Below, one piece after another: positions 23,734 through 36,599 of a stretch of DNA of 64,000 nucleotides (position 1 is the first letter of the stretch; the number at the start of each line of letters is the position of its first letter). A program made the translations under genes and the position numbers. Under the pieces are notes generated by a model that did not search any database, was not told the DNA's origin, and worked only from the letters and a program-made list of their open reading frames with translations. Where the stretch lies: NCBI GenBank assembly GCA_021464245.1, contig JADCRB010000013.1:8902895-8966894 (forward strand), in the 5' to 3' direction. The DNA comes from Carallia brachiata (taxonomy: Eukaryota > Streptophyta > Magnoliopsida > Malpighiales > Rhizophoraceae).

Positions 23734-24600
23734 ATTGGTACATTTCTAATACTGGTGGGAAAGGGCATGCAAGTTAAACTTTGGACACATTAGTGCTTAA
23801 ACCAAAGTCTTGACTATCATGCTACAAGCCATGTTGATTCAGTCTCTCTTTTTTTTTTTTTGACATCATCAGCTGCAGATTGGTTAATGTTAAGTCGTAC
23901 AATTAGTGTTTTGGGTTTTGATCATAAACAAATCATGACAATTTGGAAAATCATCTCAATCCTCTTCGTTTTTTCCTATGCGACCATAAGTGATCTCTCT
24001 TCCAAGACCAAAAAGCCCGAACAAAAAGGCTCTTCAAAATTTTCAATCTAGGCCACCAAATTATTTTGTATTTGAATTTGACTCAAAATTCTGATTTTTC
24101 AGTTTCTAAATCAAAAGGGACGAGATCGTTTTTGTTTTGAAATATGTATGGATTATGCAAGAGTTTTTGCGTCGTGTCAAAACTACACGATTCCAACTCT
24201 TCATTAAGACATTGAAATAAGTTGAACACGGCGGCTCAACATCCCTAGCCCTCAGCTTGCAGACAGCAAGATTGTCTCGGTAAGCAAGGAATGTCACGTT
24301 GACATGCTTAAGTCCCTAGTTTCTTTTCTCATAATTAACTGAAAAACTAAAAAATTGGTTTACTCAGCTGTTGGTGCATTTTTTTTGCACCAAATAATCT
24401 GCCTAGTAATACAATTTTGATATTTTGAGCAAAATAGGGAATAGATAAGCATGAAGAAATACCAGCCTTGGAACCATGATTTTGCCTAGGTCAAACTTGC
24501 CGTTGTATTACATAGTTCTTATGAATAAAATGGAGACATACGCAAATCATGCTAACTTCATTTACCAAGAACAGTAACAAAGATCAGAAGCGGAATGGGC
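23734..24600. other. Spacer, no gene seen
   Basis: AT-rich region up to the 3' end of the next gene. Short open frames only, none recognisable. Confidence 0.4.
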
Positions 24601-24616
24601 TCAGAGTGGTGTGGTA

Positions 24617-26683
24617 TCAACTATGGCTTCCAAAATCTTCTTTTCCAATCTGTTCATCAATCCACATGGAACTTTGTCGGCGCAACAGTTCCTTTGACTC
24701 TTTTTTCTTCTCTTTCCTCATTGTTTCGTTTCTCCTCCAAAATTCAAGCTTCTCAGCTCTCTCTTTCAGCTGCATGGGTACATATCAAACTAATCAGGAT
24801 AAGATCGACGACCTCTGTCAATGGCTGAAAACTGATATAAACAACTGGGAGCACAATAGCAATAAGGTTACATATCGAGACAAAAGAGACATTCATATGC
24901 ACATATTAGCATGATAGAGCGGGGGAGGGAAGGAGACTTAAAACATCCTGAAGTAACTGAAGAAACAAGAACATAGTAGTTAAATGAAATTATGGACAAA
25001 GTTCCGTTTCGGAATTCAGCAATGCATTTCACTTAAGCTTTGGTACCTGTCAGGATGGAAAGCTCACATACTTGTATGAAGGTTTTAGCAGATTTAATAA
25101 CGTGATGTCATTTCAGCAAAACAAGACTCCAGATCAGGTCAAGGATATTGCAACATTACAAATGTACTTGCAATTTGGTAGATTGAGTTTTTGTTACTCT
25201 GGGCATACACATGCTTTTGAGTTCCATGGCTTGAGAATGCACTGGCACTGCAAATTAGCAGTTTAGCACACTTAGCTTCTACAAAGAATTTTCTTTTGAA
25301 ACATATTCTGAAAATTTTGGCAGGTCAAAATCTCGTCCAATTGTTGCCAGTTTGTAACACTGCCCTTTGGCAGCACAAGCTTGAAGCAAGAAAGCGAGGT
25401 CAGTGCTGCTGAGAAATGAGTTTGATGGCCCCATAGCATTGCATAAATCATTAAAAAAAAAAAAGTAGGCAGGCGTTATAAAGAAGCTACTATTCTCTCA
25501 ACAACCAAACAACCATCCATAGATGATCAGAAGCATCAAAAATATCCTAGCCCTAATTTCCTGCAACCTTTCCCCAAATTCTCTTGTGAATAAAAAGAAG
25601 GTTGATTGGGGTTCATCTTCATCACTTTTCTTCTGTTTGAGATTTCTGACGAAGGGTGCATCTTCCTATTAGAGTTCTTCCAATGCATTGCCAGTTTCGT
25701 AATCCTTTAAGCCACTGCTCATCAAGAAAATGAACATTGGAGAACAATTAAGTAGACCAAATTATTTGTTTAATCTTCTCAAATACAAGCACAACACTTC
25801 TAATGCTGAACAATTTAGACTGAGATGTGCTGAGGTACGCAGAGGCATTCCCATTCGGCTTGCAAATTACCAGCCGTAGGTTTTACCAAATCCATCATTT
25901 GTTAAACAGCACAATCAAGTCTAGTTTCCAAGATTCTGTCATCATAAAGAAAGATTAAACGCTTACTTTCAGAAAGCTAGTTTTATTACCAGTTATTCCA
26001 CTGACAACATTAAACTACTCAATCCATACAACACTTCCCTACCACAAGTCCTATAAACAAAGAAACGAGTACAGCTTCTGGGCCTCAAATCCCAGAAGCT
26101 AGGCAACATAAAAAAAAAAAAATGCCAGCACTGCATAAAACCCATTCATACGGCTATAACAACAAACATGTACTCAGTAGACACATCAAGATTCATTAGA
26201 TTTTAATCTCTAACATTAAACATAAACAGATAGATAGATAGAGAGAGAGATTACTAGAGTTTGGCGAAACTCCGCTTCGGCGATCTTGCGCTCTTGGGCT
26301 TTAACTTTGGCGGCCTCGGCTTTCAGCTTCTTGCGCTCCTCATTTGCAGCCCTAATGGCCGCAATTCTGGCCTCCTCCTTCTTCTGCTTCTCGAGTCGCA
26401 ACGACTCCGTTTCTACCATGTAATCCTTTCGCAACTCCTTCACCTGCTTCGTGTAGTCCCTTCTTAGTCTCGCCAGCTTCGCCTGTGCCTCTTCCGGGTT
26501 CCTCGGCGCCTCCCAGCTCCCAATGAATGAGTTTGGTTCCAAGAAGTTGTGTGTCTTTTGGTGGTTGTTGCGGTGGCTGCTGCTGCTGCTAGTGGATGAA
26601 AAAAACCGCCTGACTGCACGGACGACGACAGAGCGAGCGGCAATCGGGACCATTCTGGAGGTGGTTTTAGAAAGATGAGCCAC
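24617..26683 (-). CDS. Probable mitochondrial coiled-coil protein, conserved in plants
   Basis: Two exons, 26683-26255 and 24769-24617, joined by a GT/AG intron of about 1.5 kb, give 193 residues in frame. The N-terminus (MAHLSKTTSRMVPIAARSVV, then RRFFSSTSSSS) is Arg/Ser-rich without acids and looks like a mitochondrial presequence. A conserved-looking segment FIGSWEAPRNPEEAQAKL follows, then a long charged Lys/Glu/Arg/Ala helix (about residues 65-180), predicted coiled coil. Near the C-terminus, after SSMWIDEQ, the frame is shifted: the +1 frame reads LEKKILEAIVDTTPL and stops at 24601, which looks like the true end, so one base appears gained or two lost at about 24640. I recognise the protein type but not its function; role in mitochondrial translation or matrix organisation would be a guess. 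Confidence 0.7.
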
Positions 26684-26689
26684 CGAGAG

Positions 26690-27187
26690 GGTTTTTTTTT
26701 TTTTTATAATCTAAGGGGTTTTTTTTCAGCGGGTAAAAAACAATTTTAATTCCTGTTTCTATCCTCGTTGGGGGAACGCGGATCCCTGTCCCTACCTCAT
26801 GCCTGTTCAAATGAAGTAATGGTAACGAACACTGATTTTAGTAAAAAATAATAATAATAATAATAAAAAATCCTAAAAGTTAACAACCTAAACTCCACGA
26901 AGTTCATGCTGCACAAATAATGAGGTGGAGTTTGTAAAGCATACAAAGTTCTGTCTCTTCAAATCACATCTTGCGCAATGTTCTTAGCAAGTAGTTGCTA
27001 GAGGATTAAAGCTGTGTGTATGTTGTAGGAGTGTGTGAGAGGGAAAAGCGAAGTTAGTGTTTCTGTGTGTGCCTATCAGCAAGGGTTATTAGGAACTACG
27101 CCTTCTTTCTTTTCATGTTCATGGAGTGTACAAGAAACAGATCTCCAAGGTTCAATCCTTTTCTTTATGAACTCTTGGGGGAAGGGA
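26690..27187. other. Upstream region of the mitochondrial-protein gene
   Basis: Contains a T-rich run (26691-26706), an AAT repeat (26850-26870) and no recognisable exon. Confidence 0.4.
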
Positions 27188-27468
27188 GGTTGCTGCATGA
27201 ATAGATTTGATGGGGTAAAGATTTGATGCAGCAACAATATTGCCAGGACAATTCAATACGACAAAACTATTTTCGGTTAATTCTGGAAAGTTTCCAGCAC
27301 AACATATTGTTGATTTTCCCATTGTCTAGATGTTCTTTCAGGAGCCACGGGCATAAAAGCTACGCTTGGACTTCAGAACTTAGAGTACCAAATATAGCAA
27401 TTCTCGTCTTGACAATATTGTTGCCTGCATCAAATCTTTACCCCCACAAATCTATTCATGCAGCAACC
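27188..27468. repeat. Inverted repeat with 66-70 bp near-identical arms
   Basis: The arm 27188-27253 is matched in reverse complement by 27399-27468 with only a few mismatches and small gaps. Shared core blocks are GGTTGCTGCATGAATAGATT and GGTAAAGATTTGATGCAG. The 145-bp spacer is not AT-rich filler. It is unlike the AT-rich MITEs in this window in composition and size. Confidence 0.85.
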
Positions 27469-28136
27469 TACAGTTTTGGACTTTAGATATTGTCGCCCTT
27501 ACAGTTTAAGTAACCCAAATTCAAATTATAAAAATTCTCGTCTACCCAATTTCCTCTTCCGTGAACTCGAATTTCGATGAATTGAAAAGATTGCAGTAAA
27601 CAATTAAACCACAAAAGAAACAACCACAAAAAAAAACAGATCTTGGCACCTGGGTGGCTGGGTTTTGTTAAAGAACACTGGGTTTTTAGTGGGTGGCGCG
27701 AACGGTGTGTCAACTGAAGTGGGGGGCGTGGGCGGCGCACTGAAGAAGGCTAAATGTTGAAGCTGGAGTGGGAGGTGTCAACTGAAACCAGACAAGATCT
27801 TCGCCAAGACGCCAACAATGGAGGTATCGAAGTCGTCCGGAGCTGGCATGGGCGGCGGAATATAACTAGAAACAAGTTCGATGTTTTTAAGTTTTTGACA
27901 TTAAGTGAACGCCGTAAACAAACGAATAAGGGTTAAAAAATAAATAAAAAATAAAAATCAAAAACAAACTAGCGTATAGAGGAGAGTACGAGAATTATGA
28001 TAGATAAATTTATTTTTGTTCTCATACTTGTCAAAAAAAATACAAGGAATGAGAGTCTTGTCGTATTTTAATTAATTAGTTTTAACTTTATACCGTCGAG
28101 ACAGATACAATAATTTTTTACAAATATGGTAAAATT

Positions 28137-28640
28137 GTGATTTTACTCGCGAGAAACACAATGCCTAAAAATTCCGGGGTCTATCTCCACAATAATCTGT
28201 TGATAGTTCAAAGCCATTACATGGCCTTGTGGAAGAGCTATGGCCACCTGATTGACTATGTCAACTTCCAGTTTTATGCATATGACAAGGCAACTACTGT
28301 GCATCAGTTTTTTAAGTACTTCAAAACTCAAAAGTTCTAATTACCGCGGAGGTAAAGTGTTGGTGAGCTTTATCATTGATGTTAGTGGAGGATTGACCCC
28401 AGCAAATGGATTTTTCACCGCCCGCCGTAAGCTTTAAGGTACGCCACAAGCTACATGGCATCTTTGTATGGGAAGCAGATATCTCTATCAATCGCTTTCG
28501 CTATGAAAAAAAAAGCACAAAGACTTCTATCAACTTCGTTTTAGTATCAGTGCAGACATTTGGCTGCATAGTCACTATTCCAGCAGCTCATTACAATGCT
28601 GATTATGCAGCTGGCACTTCACTGGAATTTGAAGACTAGA
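28137..28640 (+). pseudogene. GH18 chitinase-like (chitinase 2 type) gene fragment
   Basis: Three plus-strand frames in succession encode the C-terminal half of a plant GH18 protein: [20 protein letters not shown] and [20 protein letters not shown] (to 28340), then [19 protein letters not shown] (28338-28437), then LHGIFVWEADISINRFRYEK (28450-28510). The frame changes twice and stops intervene. The catalytic N-terminal half, including the DxxDxDxE motif, is absent, so the fragment is not functional. The YVNFQFYAY and GIFVW..AD segments are characteristic of the family. Confidence 0.8.
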
Positions 28641-28649
28641 ATAAGCATT

Positions 28650-31630
28650 TGGAAAGAAGTTTTCAAAGCACACACCCAGATTATCATTTTGTATTATTAC
28701 AGATATCATTTGTTCAAATAAATGGTAACTATTTATTCATTGTGCAATTTGTGGTTTGTAGCCATGAGTCGTGAAGCCGGCCAATTATGATAATCCTACC
28801 AATTTACACATTGTTTGTCTGGAGCCGGGTGAAAACTGTCTAAAGCTATGTTCAGCTGACTGCAGAGAACTTGTTTTGCATGCGGAGCGAATAAAATCAA
28901 TGCAATTCTTTAAAATGCACAAAGAAATGAAGTGACAGAATATCCTAGCCAAGAGAAATCGAGCACAAAATTAGCAATTCAAATAGTACCCCATGAACAT
29001 TATCATTGAGAGTACAGTTTTCTGCCTTTTGTACTACATAGAAAATGTAAGCTTATAACACTTTCTGCAAAAACCTTCATAGGTGGATTAAGATCATCAT
29101 CGTATATCTTACTTCTCGTCTCATTGGTCCTGGTAGACATCCCAATTCGGAACTTTCATTTGGAGGCTTCTTGTCTTAAAACTTTAATTTGGTGGCTTCT
29201 TGTCTTAACATAATCATGGTTATCTTGCAGACACAAAATGTGCGATGCTCCAAGTACTTATTTTGCTCGCGCATAACAATTTTTTTTTTTTTAATGTTTG
29301 AAATTGATGCTGACTCCTTGAAAACTAGGAGGAGGTCAGAATTAGACCAAGAAACAACTTTTTTAAGTTTTTTCACCAATAATATATTAGCGGGTACAGT
29401 CGAAAGATTGCTGTCATTGTTTTTCTTGCAGTAGCAGAAGTTTGCCTCCTCCATTTCATTTACTTGTAGTTTTAGCTTAAGTAATGTAGACCATACCTTT
29501 TGTAATCCTGGTAACTTTATAAGCTCTCTATATAAAGGAGATAAATATGAACGCAAATTCCTGTAGCTTCTATGCTACTTAACCTCATGAAAGTCATTTT
29601 TTGAGCTTCTCTACTGAAATTTTTCTGCAGCTTTGCCTACTCTGCTGAAATTTTTCTGCAGCTTTGCCTCTGTTGCAATTTTTATGTTCTGCTAAAAATT
29701 TCTACAACATTGCTTTCTCTGCTGGATTTTTTTCTTCTAAACACACATTCAGTTCAAGCTCTTAGTTTTCCTTCGGTTAAAAGATATAAACATCTAGCAG
29801 AAGTCTTCGATTGCTTATCGCTCATCACCTGCAGCAGGATCAAAAGGCAGCAGCAACAGAGGCTGATGAATTCTATTGCCAATTCGGTTCCGCTATAGAA
29901 AGCAAGAACAAGCGCTTCTGGCAACTTCTTGGCGACATCATTGCAAACAACCAGGCTAATACATGTAGAACTGCATACCATTTACCACGTACCCTGATCT
30001 CAAAATACTGTTTCCCTTGCATGTATATGCTTTAGCATATACTATATATGCTATTTCATGTCTAGGACAAGAACGATTTAATAATTTTTTTATTTCAGCT
30101 GAGTCCTCGTATTTTTCTTTTAGTATTGCATTAACTTAAATTACCCAAGATAATGGCTAAATTAAAAAATGTCTAAAAATTGAATATAGCTAAAACTAAA
30201 ATTTAAAACATTAGCATTGTTGTTTGAAATCTTCCTTGGACACAAAGTTTTGTATTATATAAAAAATATTATATATTATACGAATAATTTTTTTATGCAA
30301 CATAAAAGAATTTCTTTATATTGTATAAAATAACATCTGTATAATAATATAAAGTATTTTTGAATACAATGTAAATCTATTAAGATTTGCGTTGAACAAA
30401 TTCTTCTTCGACAGAAATCTCAGAGACATGCTTTAATGCAACAAAACTTTACATTATATAAAAAAAATTGATACCACGCAACAACTTTTTATACAATATT
30501 TATAAATACGAATTCTGGTTTTCGAACTTTTGCTTGAAGTAAAACTACAAAGAAAAAGAATATTTATAGTAACAAATAAATATTAATGTAAAATTTCTTT
30601 ATATTATGTAAAATATTATTTATATAGTATACAATCTACTGAATGTGGTATAAATAAAAACTTTATTGAGATTGTCTTGAAATCCTTCTTAAATACAAAT
30701 CTCATGCACTTATTTGCAGAAAAAAAAAGTTTTATTGATACACAAAAAAAATTTATACAATACAGACAACTCAACGAAAAAACTCTTTATATTGTAAAAA
30801 TGTTATTAGTATAGTATAAAATATTTAAAACCTAATATAAAATTTGTTATGTCCCTATGATGTGAAAGTGTGTCCCTACAATCAAACCCAATCAAAAATC
30901 TTAATAGTAATCGCGGAAAATGAAACAATATTTGTTTTCCATAACCTGCGTACACCATCTCCAGACCATCTTTCCGGTGTAGCACTTGAATTTAAAAACT
31001 TGTTTCTCTCGTTCTGACATTGTTCATAAATTGCAAGTAAGAAGAATCTCCACAGATGGTGACATCTGATTCTTCCACAGCCATAAAGCAAAACACAAAT
31101 TCATGCCCACAGGCCCCACCGCGGAGCAGCAATCAGAACAATTTGGCTTGCTATGTAAAATTATTTGGTGAATGCAAGCAATAAGCTCTATAATTATTTG
31201 GTTGCAGCACGCATTTAAATTCAAGATACAACAGTTCAACATGCCAACCGAAATAATAGAGTTCCAGGTCAAGAACCTTACAAATGAAAGGATTCCCACC
31301 CTATAAGAAGCATTTATTATGCCTTAGCACCAACATTATAATTCCAACATTCAACACTCGCATGAAGAGCGAGGACGACTGAATTTAAGCAATTCATTGT
31401 TCCCACAACCGCAGTCTTCAACCATCCAGGCACCAGTTGGGAATTCGGCAAGTACTAGAAAATTAAATTCCAACAGACAAATAGTTGGGCCAAGCTATTT
31501 TATCAGAACACAATTCCCTCATGTACCACGAATTTGATTTAGCAACTGCCTGTCCCACCCCAGTGTAATGGCCACGTGCATACCTGGGCTTTCAAGCAAT
31601 GCACTTCTCTTACCGAGTAGCTACCAGAAT
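28650..31630. other. Long spacer, no gene seen
   Basis: Includes an extremely AT-rich portion (30060-30860) in which TTTATATTGTATAAAAT-like motifs recur irregularly, suggesting decayed repeats. A 74-codon frame at 29811-30035 has coding-like composition but no recognised family. The part after about 31100 may hold the IWS1 3' UTR. Confidence 0.4.
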
Positions 31631-31638
31631 TGGTCAGA

Positions 31639-34600
31639 TCACAAGTACTTAAGCATACCACGACCTTCAACACTCAGTTTTGTAGCTTGCAGTTGCTTCT
31701 TTTTCGGTGCCTTCAGCTGTTGCAGCTTTTTATTCATCTGCCAATACAAACATCAAGGATAAAAAATTACTTTTTGTGTCAGCAACTCATCACAGTAACC
31801 CAGACAGGCACTGAAGTTGCTTTCAGTAAGAAACATGTCTCAGAAAATGCAGAATCTCAGGCAGGGTAATTGCTTTCAGTTTCAAGTTTCAACAAGGATG
31901 CAACTTAGTGGAGCGTGAACTTCCAAAAGAAAATACTTCATTTGCATGTGGCCAACATGGAAAAAGAATAGTTGAAGCATGTTACGTAATTGTACTAGAT
32001 CTTAAGCCAGAGGTTTGGTATCTTCTTTAATTTGCCATGATGTAAGTAATGCAATAGAATTGAACACTTATATGTTCAACCACTACATGACTGTGAAGCT
32101 ATACAATACAACTAATCCCTTAGCAGGGATGATCAATTATCTCCATAGCATCCAATCCTAAAAGGACAAACTTATTAGCCTCCATAAATTCTTTCCTGCA
32201 CGAATTCTCTTCTGTTATTAACTTCAACACAAAGTTTACATTCCAAGATATCTTGTTCATGCTATGCGGAAGCAATTAAATCGGTGCACTGACAATAGGC
32301 AAGCCTAAGTGTTTTGTCAGCAGCTCTTCCTATAATATGCGTGATGCCAGAACTTCAAGCCCCTAGGTAATAGCCATCCAACTTTAAGGGTCACTTTTGG
32401 AAGGAGTTGGGTAAAACGAGAGCACCTAAACTCCATTTTTTCACTGATATGCTCCAAAAAATTTAAAACCTTACTCCATATCAGAGGGCACTTCCCATAA
32501 AGAAGCTATATAACCTTGTATTTGAACTTCAAGAGATGACAAGTCACTACTGCCAATTTATATTGAAGGAAAACAAAGGATAGATGCATTCGCCCCACAT
32601 GACAACTACTTTCCTGCTATTGCAGACTAGACAAGAATGGTCTGAGTAACATAATAAAGTAGGGATACCAATTAACATTTAAAATCTTTGCTATAAATAT
32701 AATTCCCTAAATACTTTGAATCGTAAACTTTAAGCTTCCTATTCAAGAAGTCATTTCCCACCATAATCCACAAGATTGGAGATTATGTAAAGCAGTTACT
32801 CAACAGCAGTGAAATAGATATCAAACCTTCATGCGGCGCTGATCTTGTATAACTTGTTTGGCTCGAGCTCTCACTTCGTCAGGATCAATTTTTGACTGTG
32901 GACGCACAATAAAATCCAATGGTGTTGCTTCTGGCCTGGAAGCATGCTGTCTAGCAGATGACTGCCCAGACCTTCTTTCCCTGCATTTTGTGAAAATTAA
33001 ACCATTTGTTGAAAACACATGGTGTCAGGAAAATGGCCACAAATGGTGCTTGAAGCCAACGAATAATGAGGCATGAAGCAAACTGCAAAAGGAATTGGTT
33101 GATATCTGAAACCAAATCCTACCGTGAAACATCCAAATCAAGATCACCATCTCGGGCCTCCATTCCTGAAGCACCACTTACTGGTCTGCAAAATAATTGA
33201 AGTAAAAAATGAAGTTAAATTAATGAAAAAAAAAGATAAACCTCAGCGAAGCAGGATTACATGCGCGCGCACACAAAAAATAATTGTAGACAAGAATGAA
33301 ACATACAGAGAAAATTACCTTCTCACTGTTGGCCTTCTGAAGGTTCGATCATCATCAGCATTTCTCATATCTTCAAATCTTGTACTCTTATTAAATATTG
33401 GTCGACTCTGCATTAGTCAGAAGAGTTAAAAAATAGGGTTGAAATACTCCAAATTATATCAAAGGCTCATGATCAGTATGTAATGGGAAATTTATGGTCA
33501 ATTTAAAGTCTCAAAAGCAGTTGAACTAACATTCAGGAAAGGTTAAATATTCAAGGGAAAAAGTTGGAAGAGGAAAAAAATTCAAGGAACAGATGATGCA
33601 AAAAGTAAGTCTATAAATCCAAATGCCAATTCCATTACCCATTTGTCAACCAAATCCTTGGCAAGTTTCCTGTTGGCAGTTGTTTCCTCGTCAGATTTGG
33701 ACAAAAACATAATTACCTGCCGCAACAGTACATCAAATCAGGCAAATCTCAGTTGCAGTTTCAAGCTGCAAACAAGAACAATTAATTTTCTGTATGGGGA
33801 GATCCTTAACCTTTCCCAGACCACTTTTCTTCAATAGTTCTCTCCTATCATATCGTTCGAGGTCAATAGGAAACTGCACAAGAGAAGAGAAACTTCAAGT
33901 TTCCCATAATGTTTCGTAACATTTGATGACCATATTAAAAGGATTTAAAAGAACGAAAGCACTCAGTATACATCAGTCAAAATCTTCAAAATTGCTGAAC
34001 GGATATTTATGTTCGGTAAACTTTTATCTGGAAGTGGTTCAAGCCAATTTTTTAACAGAGATAGAACTCCATGCTCCAGAAATTCTTGTTGGAGCTGCTT
34101 CCTGCGAGTAATTATTCAGAATATGAAAACTGTAAGTGCTAAGCTATTAAAAAACATAAAAAAAGTAGGAAAGCAAACTTACTTCGACAAAACGTCAATA
34201 AGAAGAGGCAGCTTCCTGAGCTTATTAATGGCAGGTTTGTCCTGTAAATTAAGTTCAATGTCTTCTTCAGCCACGACCTCAAGCTCAGCCATGACATTCT
34301 CAACTAGGAAACCTATTTCTGCAGGACTTTTCTCACTCTTCTTCTTTTTCTTACCCATCTTAAAAAGCTCCTTGATTTCATCATCCTCTTCGCCCTCCTC
34401 TGCCTGGTAAATTCGGTGCAGTATATCAAAATGGAAACGTATAAGGAAACCGTGATGCAGTGCAAAAACAATTTAGTACATGTTTTTAATTGACAAAGAA
34501 TAACATTATATATAGCACAAAGTCAGGAAATTGCATCTATAAGTAATTCCTGCATGGCACAATAATAAAGGAGCATCACCAGTACAAAAGCATGAAATAC

Positions 34601-36452
34601 CAACCTGAGGATGATCACTTGGAGAGCGGGGCTCATTATCACTTCCATAACGATCAGCAGGTTCCACACCACTGTCATCAATGAAGTTGTCATCATCTAG
34701 CGTCCTAAGACCTTCTTGATCATCCTGTTAAGAAGAAATAGTTAGCAATTAGTCGTCCAAAGCCAAGACATAAATCACAATGAGTTACAGACATCAAACA
34801 CTCAATTAGCACCTTCCTAGCCCCATCCCACCCAATGTCCAACCCCCCGCGGGGGGGATGGGGCAAACAGAGAACTATAACTTGTTAATAAATGCTCGAC
34901 AACTAAAATCAATAGGTTTCTCATTCTAATTTAATCTGGAAAGACTCACATAAAAATATATGAAATTTCAATGTTATCAAAGATTTCATCCAACTCAAAG
35001 TTTCAAACTGATATAATCAGCCTCGACAATTAACATAGGTGGAGCACCACAAAACATAGTGGAAGCCCTAAAGGAGCTCAGATCCAAGTGCACTATGGTA
35101 ATTGTATACCAAAAAATACATGCATAGTTGCATTTCTTGCATTTGTACATACCTACAAGAGATAAATCACAAACGCAACATATACTTAATAAACACAATG
35201 ACAATTGAAGAATGGGGTTTTGGGCGAGGCCCGCAAGGGGAGTGAACTGGAATTGTATCTAGTCACACAGAAGGGCTCAGAGCAGTCAACCTACCATCAA
35301 TTCTCACAAGATAATCCTAAAAGATAAGAAAATACTATCACCATCATACACATATTATAGTTCCAGAGAAAATAATGCATTCACCAGTACGGCGATGAAA
35401 AAGTTAGCTCAACAACATTAAAATAAATAAATAATCTCACAAAATCAAGGAAAAAAATATAAAACTGGCACCAAAAACATTAGTCAACTAACAGAACTTT
35501 AGCACCACAAACTGGCACCAATCTCCATGAACAATCACAAAATTTGAATCCACAGCCCCATAAGCATACTATAAAGTGAAGGCATCTGAGGTCAACCCTA
35601 TTAACACAAATAAATGCCAAAACCAAAAAACCAAACCTCAAGCATTGGGAAACCAAGAAAAGCCAAAGTGAAAAGAAAAGAGTGCAAGACCTCAGAATCA
35701 CCACCAGCAATACTGTCCCACATCTCCTTGACCTCACCATCATCCTTCCCGGAAAGTATCCCTCTCTTCATAAACCCAGATTTCGACCCACCCCCACCTT
35801 TGCCATACTTCTTCTCCCCCTTACCATGTGTTTTCTTATCCTTTCCACTCCCTTCCTTCCCTAATCTCTTTCTCTTCTTACCATCCACTGGCTCCTCCAT
35901 TGCAATCTGCCTCTGGAAGCCACCCCCCTCTTCCTCATCATCATCATCAACAACAAAATCAGGCTCCAAAACTCTCTCTTTAGCAGAATCAACCTTCTTC
36001 ACCAACCTCTTCCTGGGTTTCCCAACTTTATCCGAGTCATAAACCGGGGTTTGCGACCTCTCTCGGTCTTTATCACCCCAACCATCAACATCATCGTCCA
36101 GGAGATCATCCTGTTGGGGTCCCGGGGAATGACCCCCATCCGATTGCATATCATCATAGTCCATCAACGGCTCCCCATCCTCATCGCGGTACCTGAAACA
36201 ACATTAATCCAGCAGTTGGCACACATAAAACCCCTAATTTCACAAATTAAATATTGCGAAAGCAAAATCACCATATTAAAAACAAAATTTTAGCGATGCA
36301 AAACCCTAGACGGTAAACCATATAGAGAGCGGAGAATCATTGGACGAGAAAAATAAAATTCATTCAATATAATAGCAGAAACCCCAAGAAATTCTCCTTT
36401 TTTTTATTTAATTAGAGAGACAGAGTGCTTACGGATCGTCGTCGTAACCCAT
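31639..36452 (-). CDS. IWS1: Transcription elongation factor IWS1 (SPN1) homologue
   Basis: Eleven exons with consistent phases encode 512 residues: 36452-36433, 36192-35691, 34724-34605, 34403-34183, 34101-33972, 33873-33811, 33716-33639, 33407-33319, 33185-33123, 32980-32827 and 31737-31639. The start MGYDDDPYRDEDGEP and the acidic/Lys-rich, disordered N-terminal half are typical of IWS1. Residues about 260-385 form the TFIIS N-terminal (LW) domain, with INKLRKLPLLIDVLS, LLKNWLEPLPDKSLPN, IRSAILKIL and LAKDLVDKWSRPIF. The tail ends in RGMLKYL. IWS1 binds the elongating RNA polymerase II complex with SPT6 in the nucleus; the Arabidopsis orthologue also works with BES1 in brassinosteroid responses and in nitrate control. 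The gene is complete and free of lesions. Confidence 0.95.
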
Positions 36453-36599
36453 GGCGGCGGCGGAATGAAGATTCTGCTGCGACGGAATAGATGATCGATA
36501 GCTGGCAGATCAAGAAACTCAGAGAACGGCGTTCTCACAAATCCGAGCTGCTGTTAAAACATGGAAGGAAAGGGAGAGAGAGAAGAAGACGAAGAGAGT

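Noticed and set aside
35614..36042. 142-codon plus-strand reading frame
   Set aside because: Antisense to exon 2 of IWS1, a biased Lys/Asp/Gly region.
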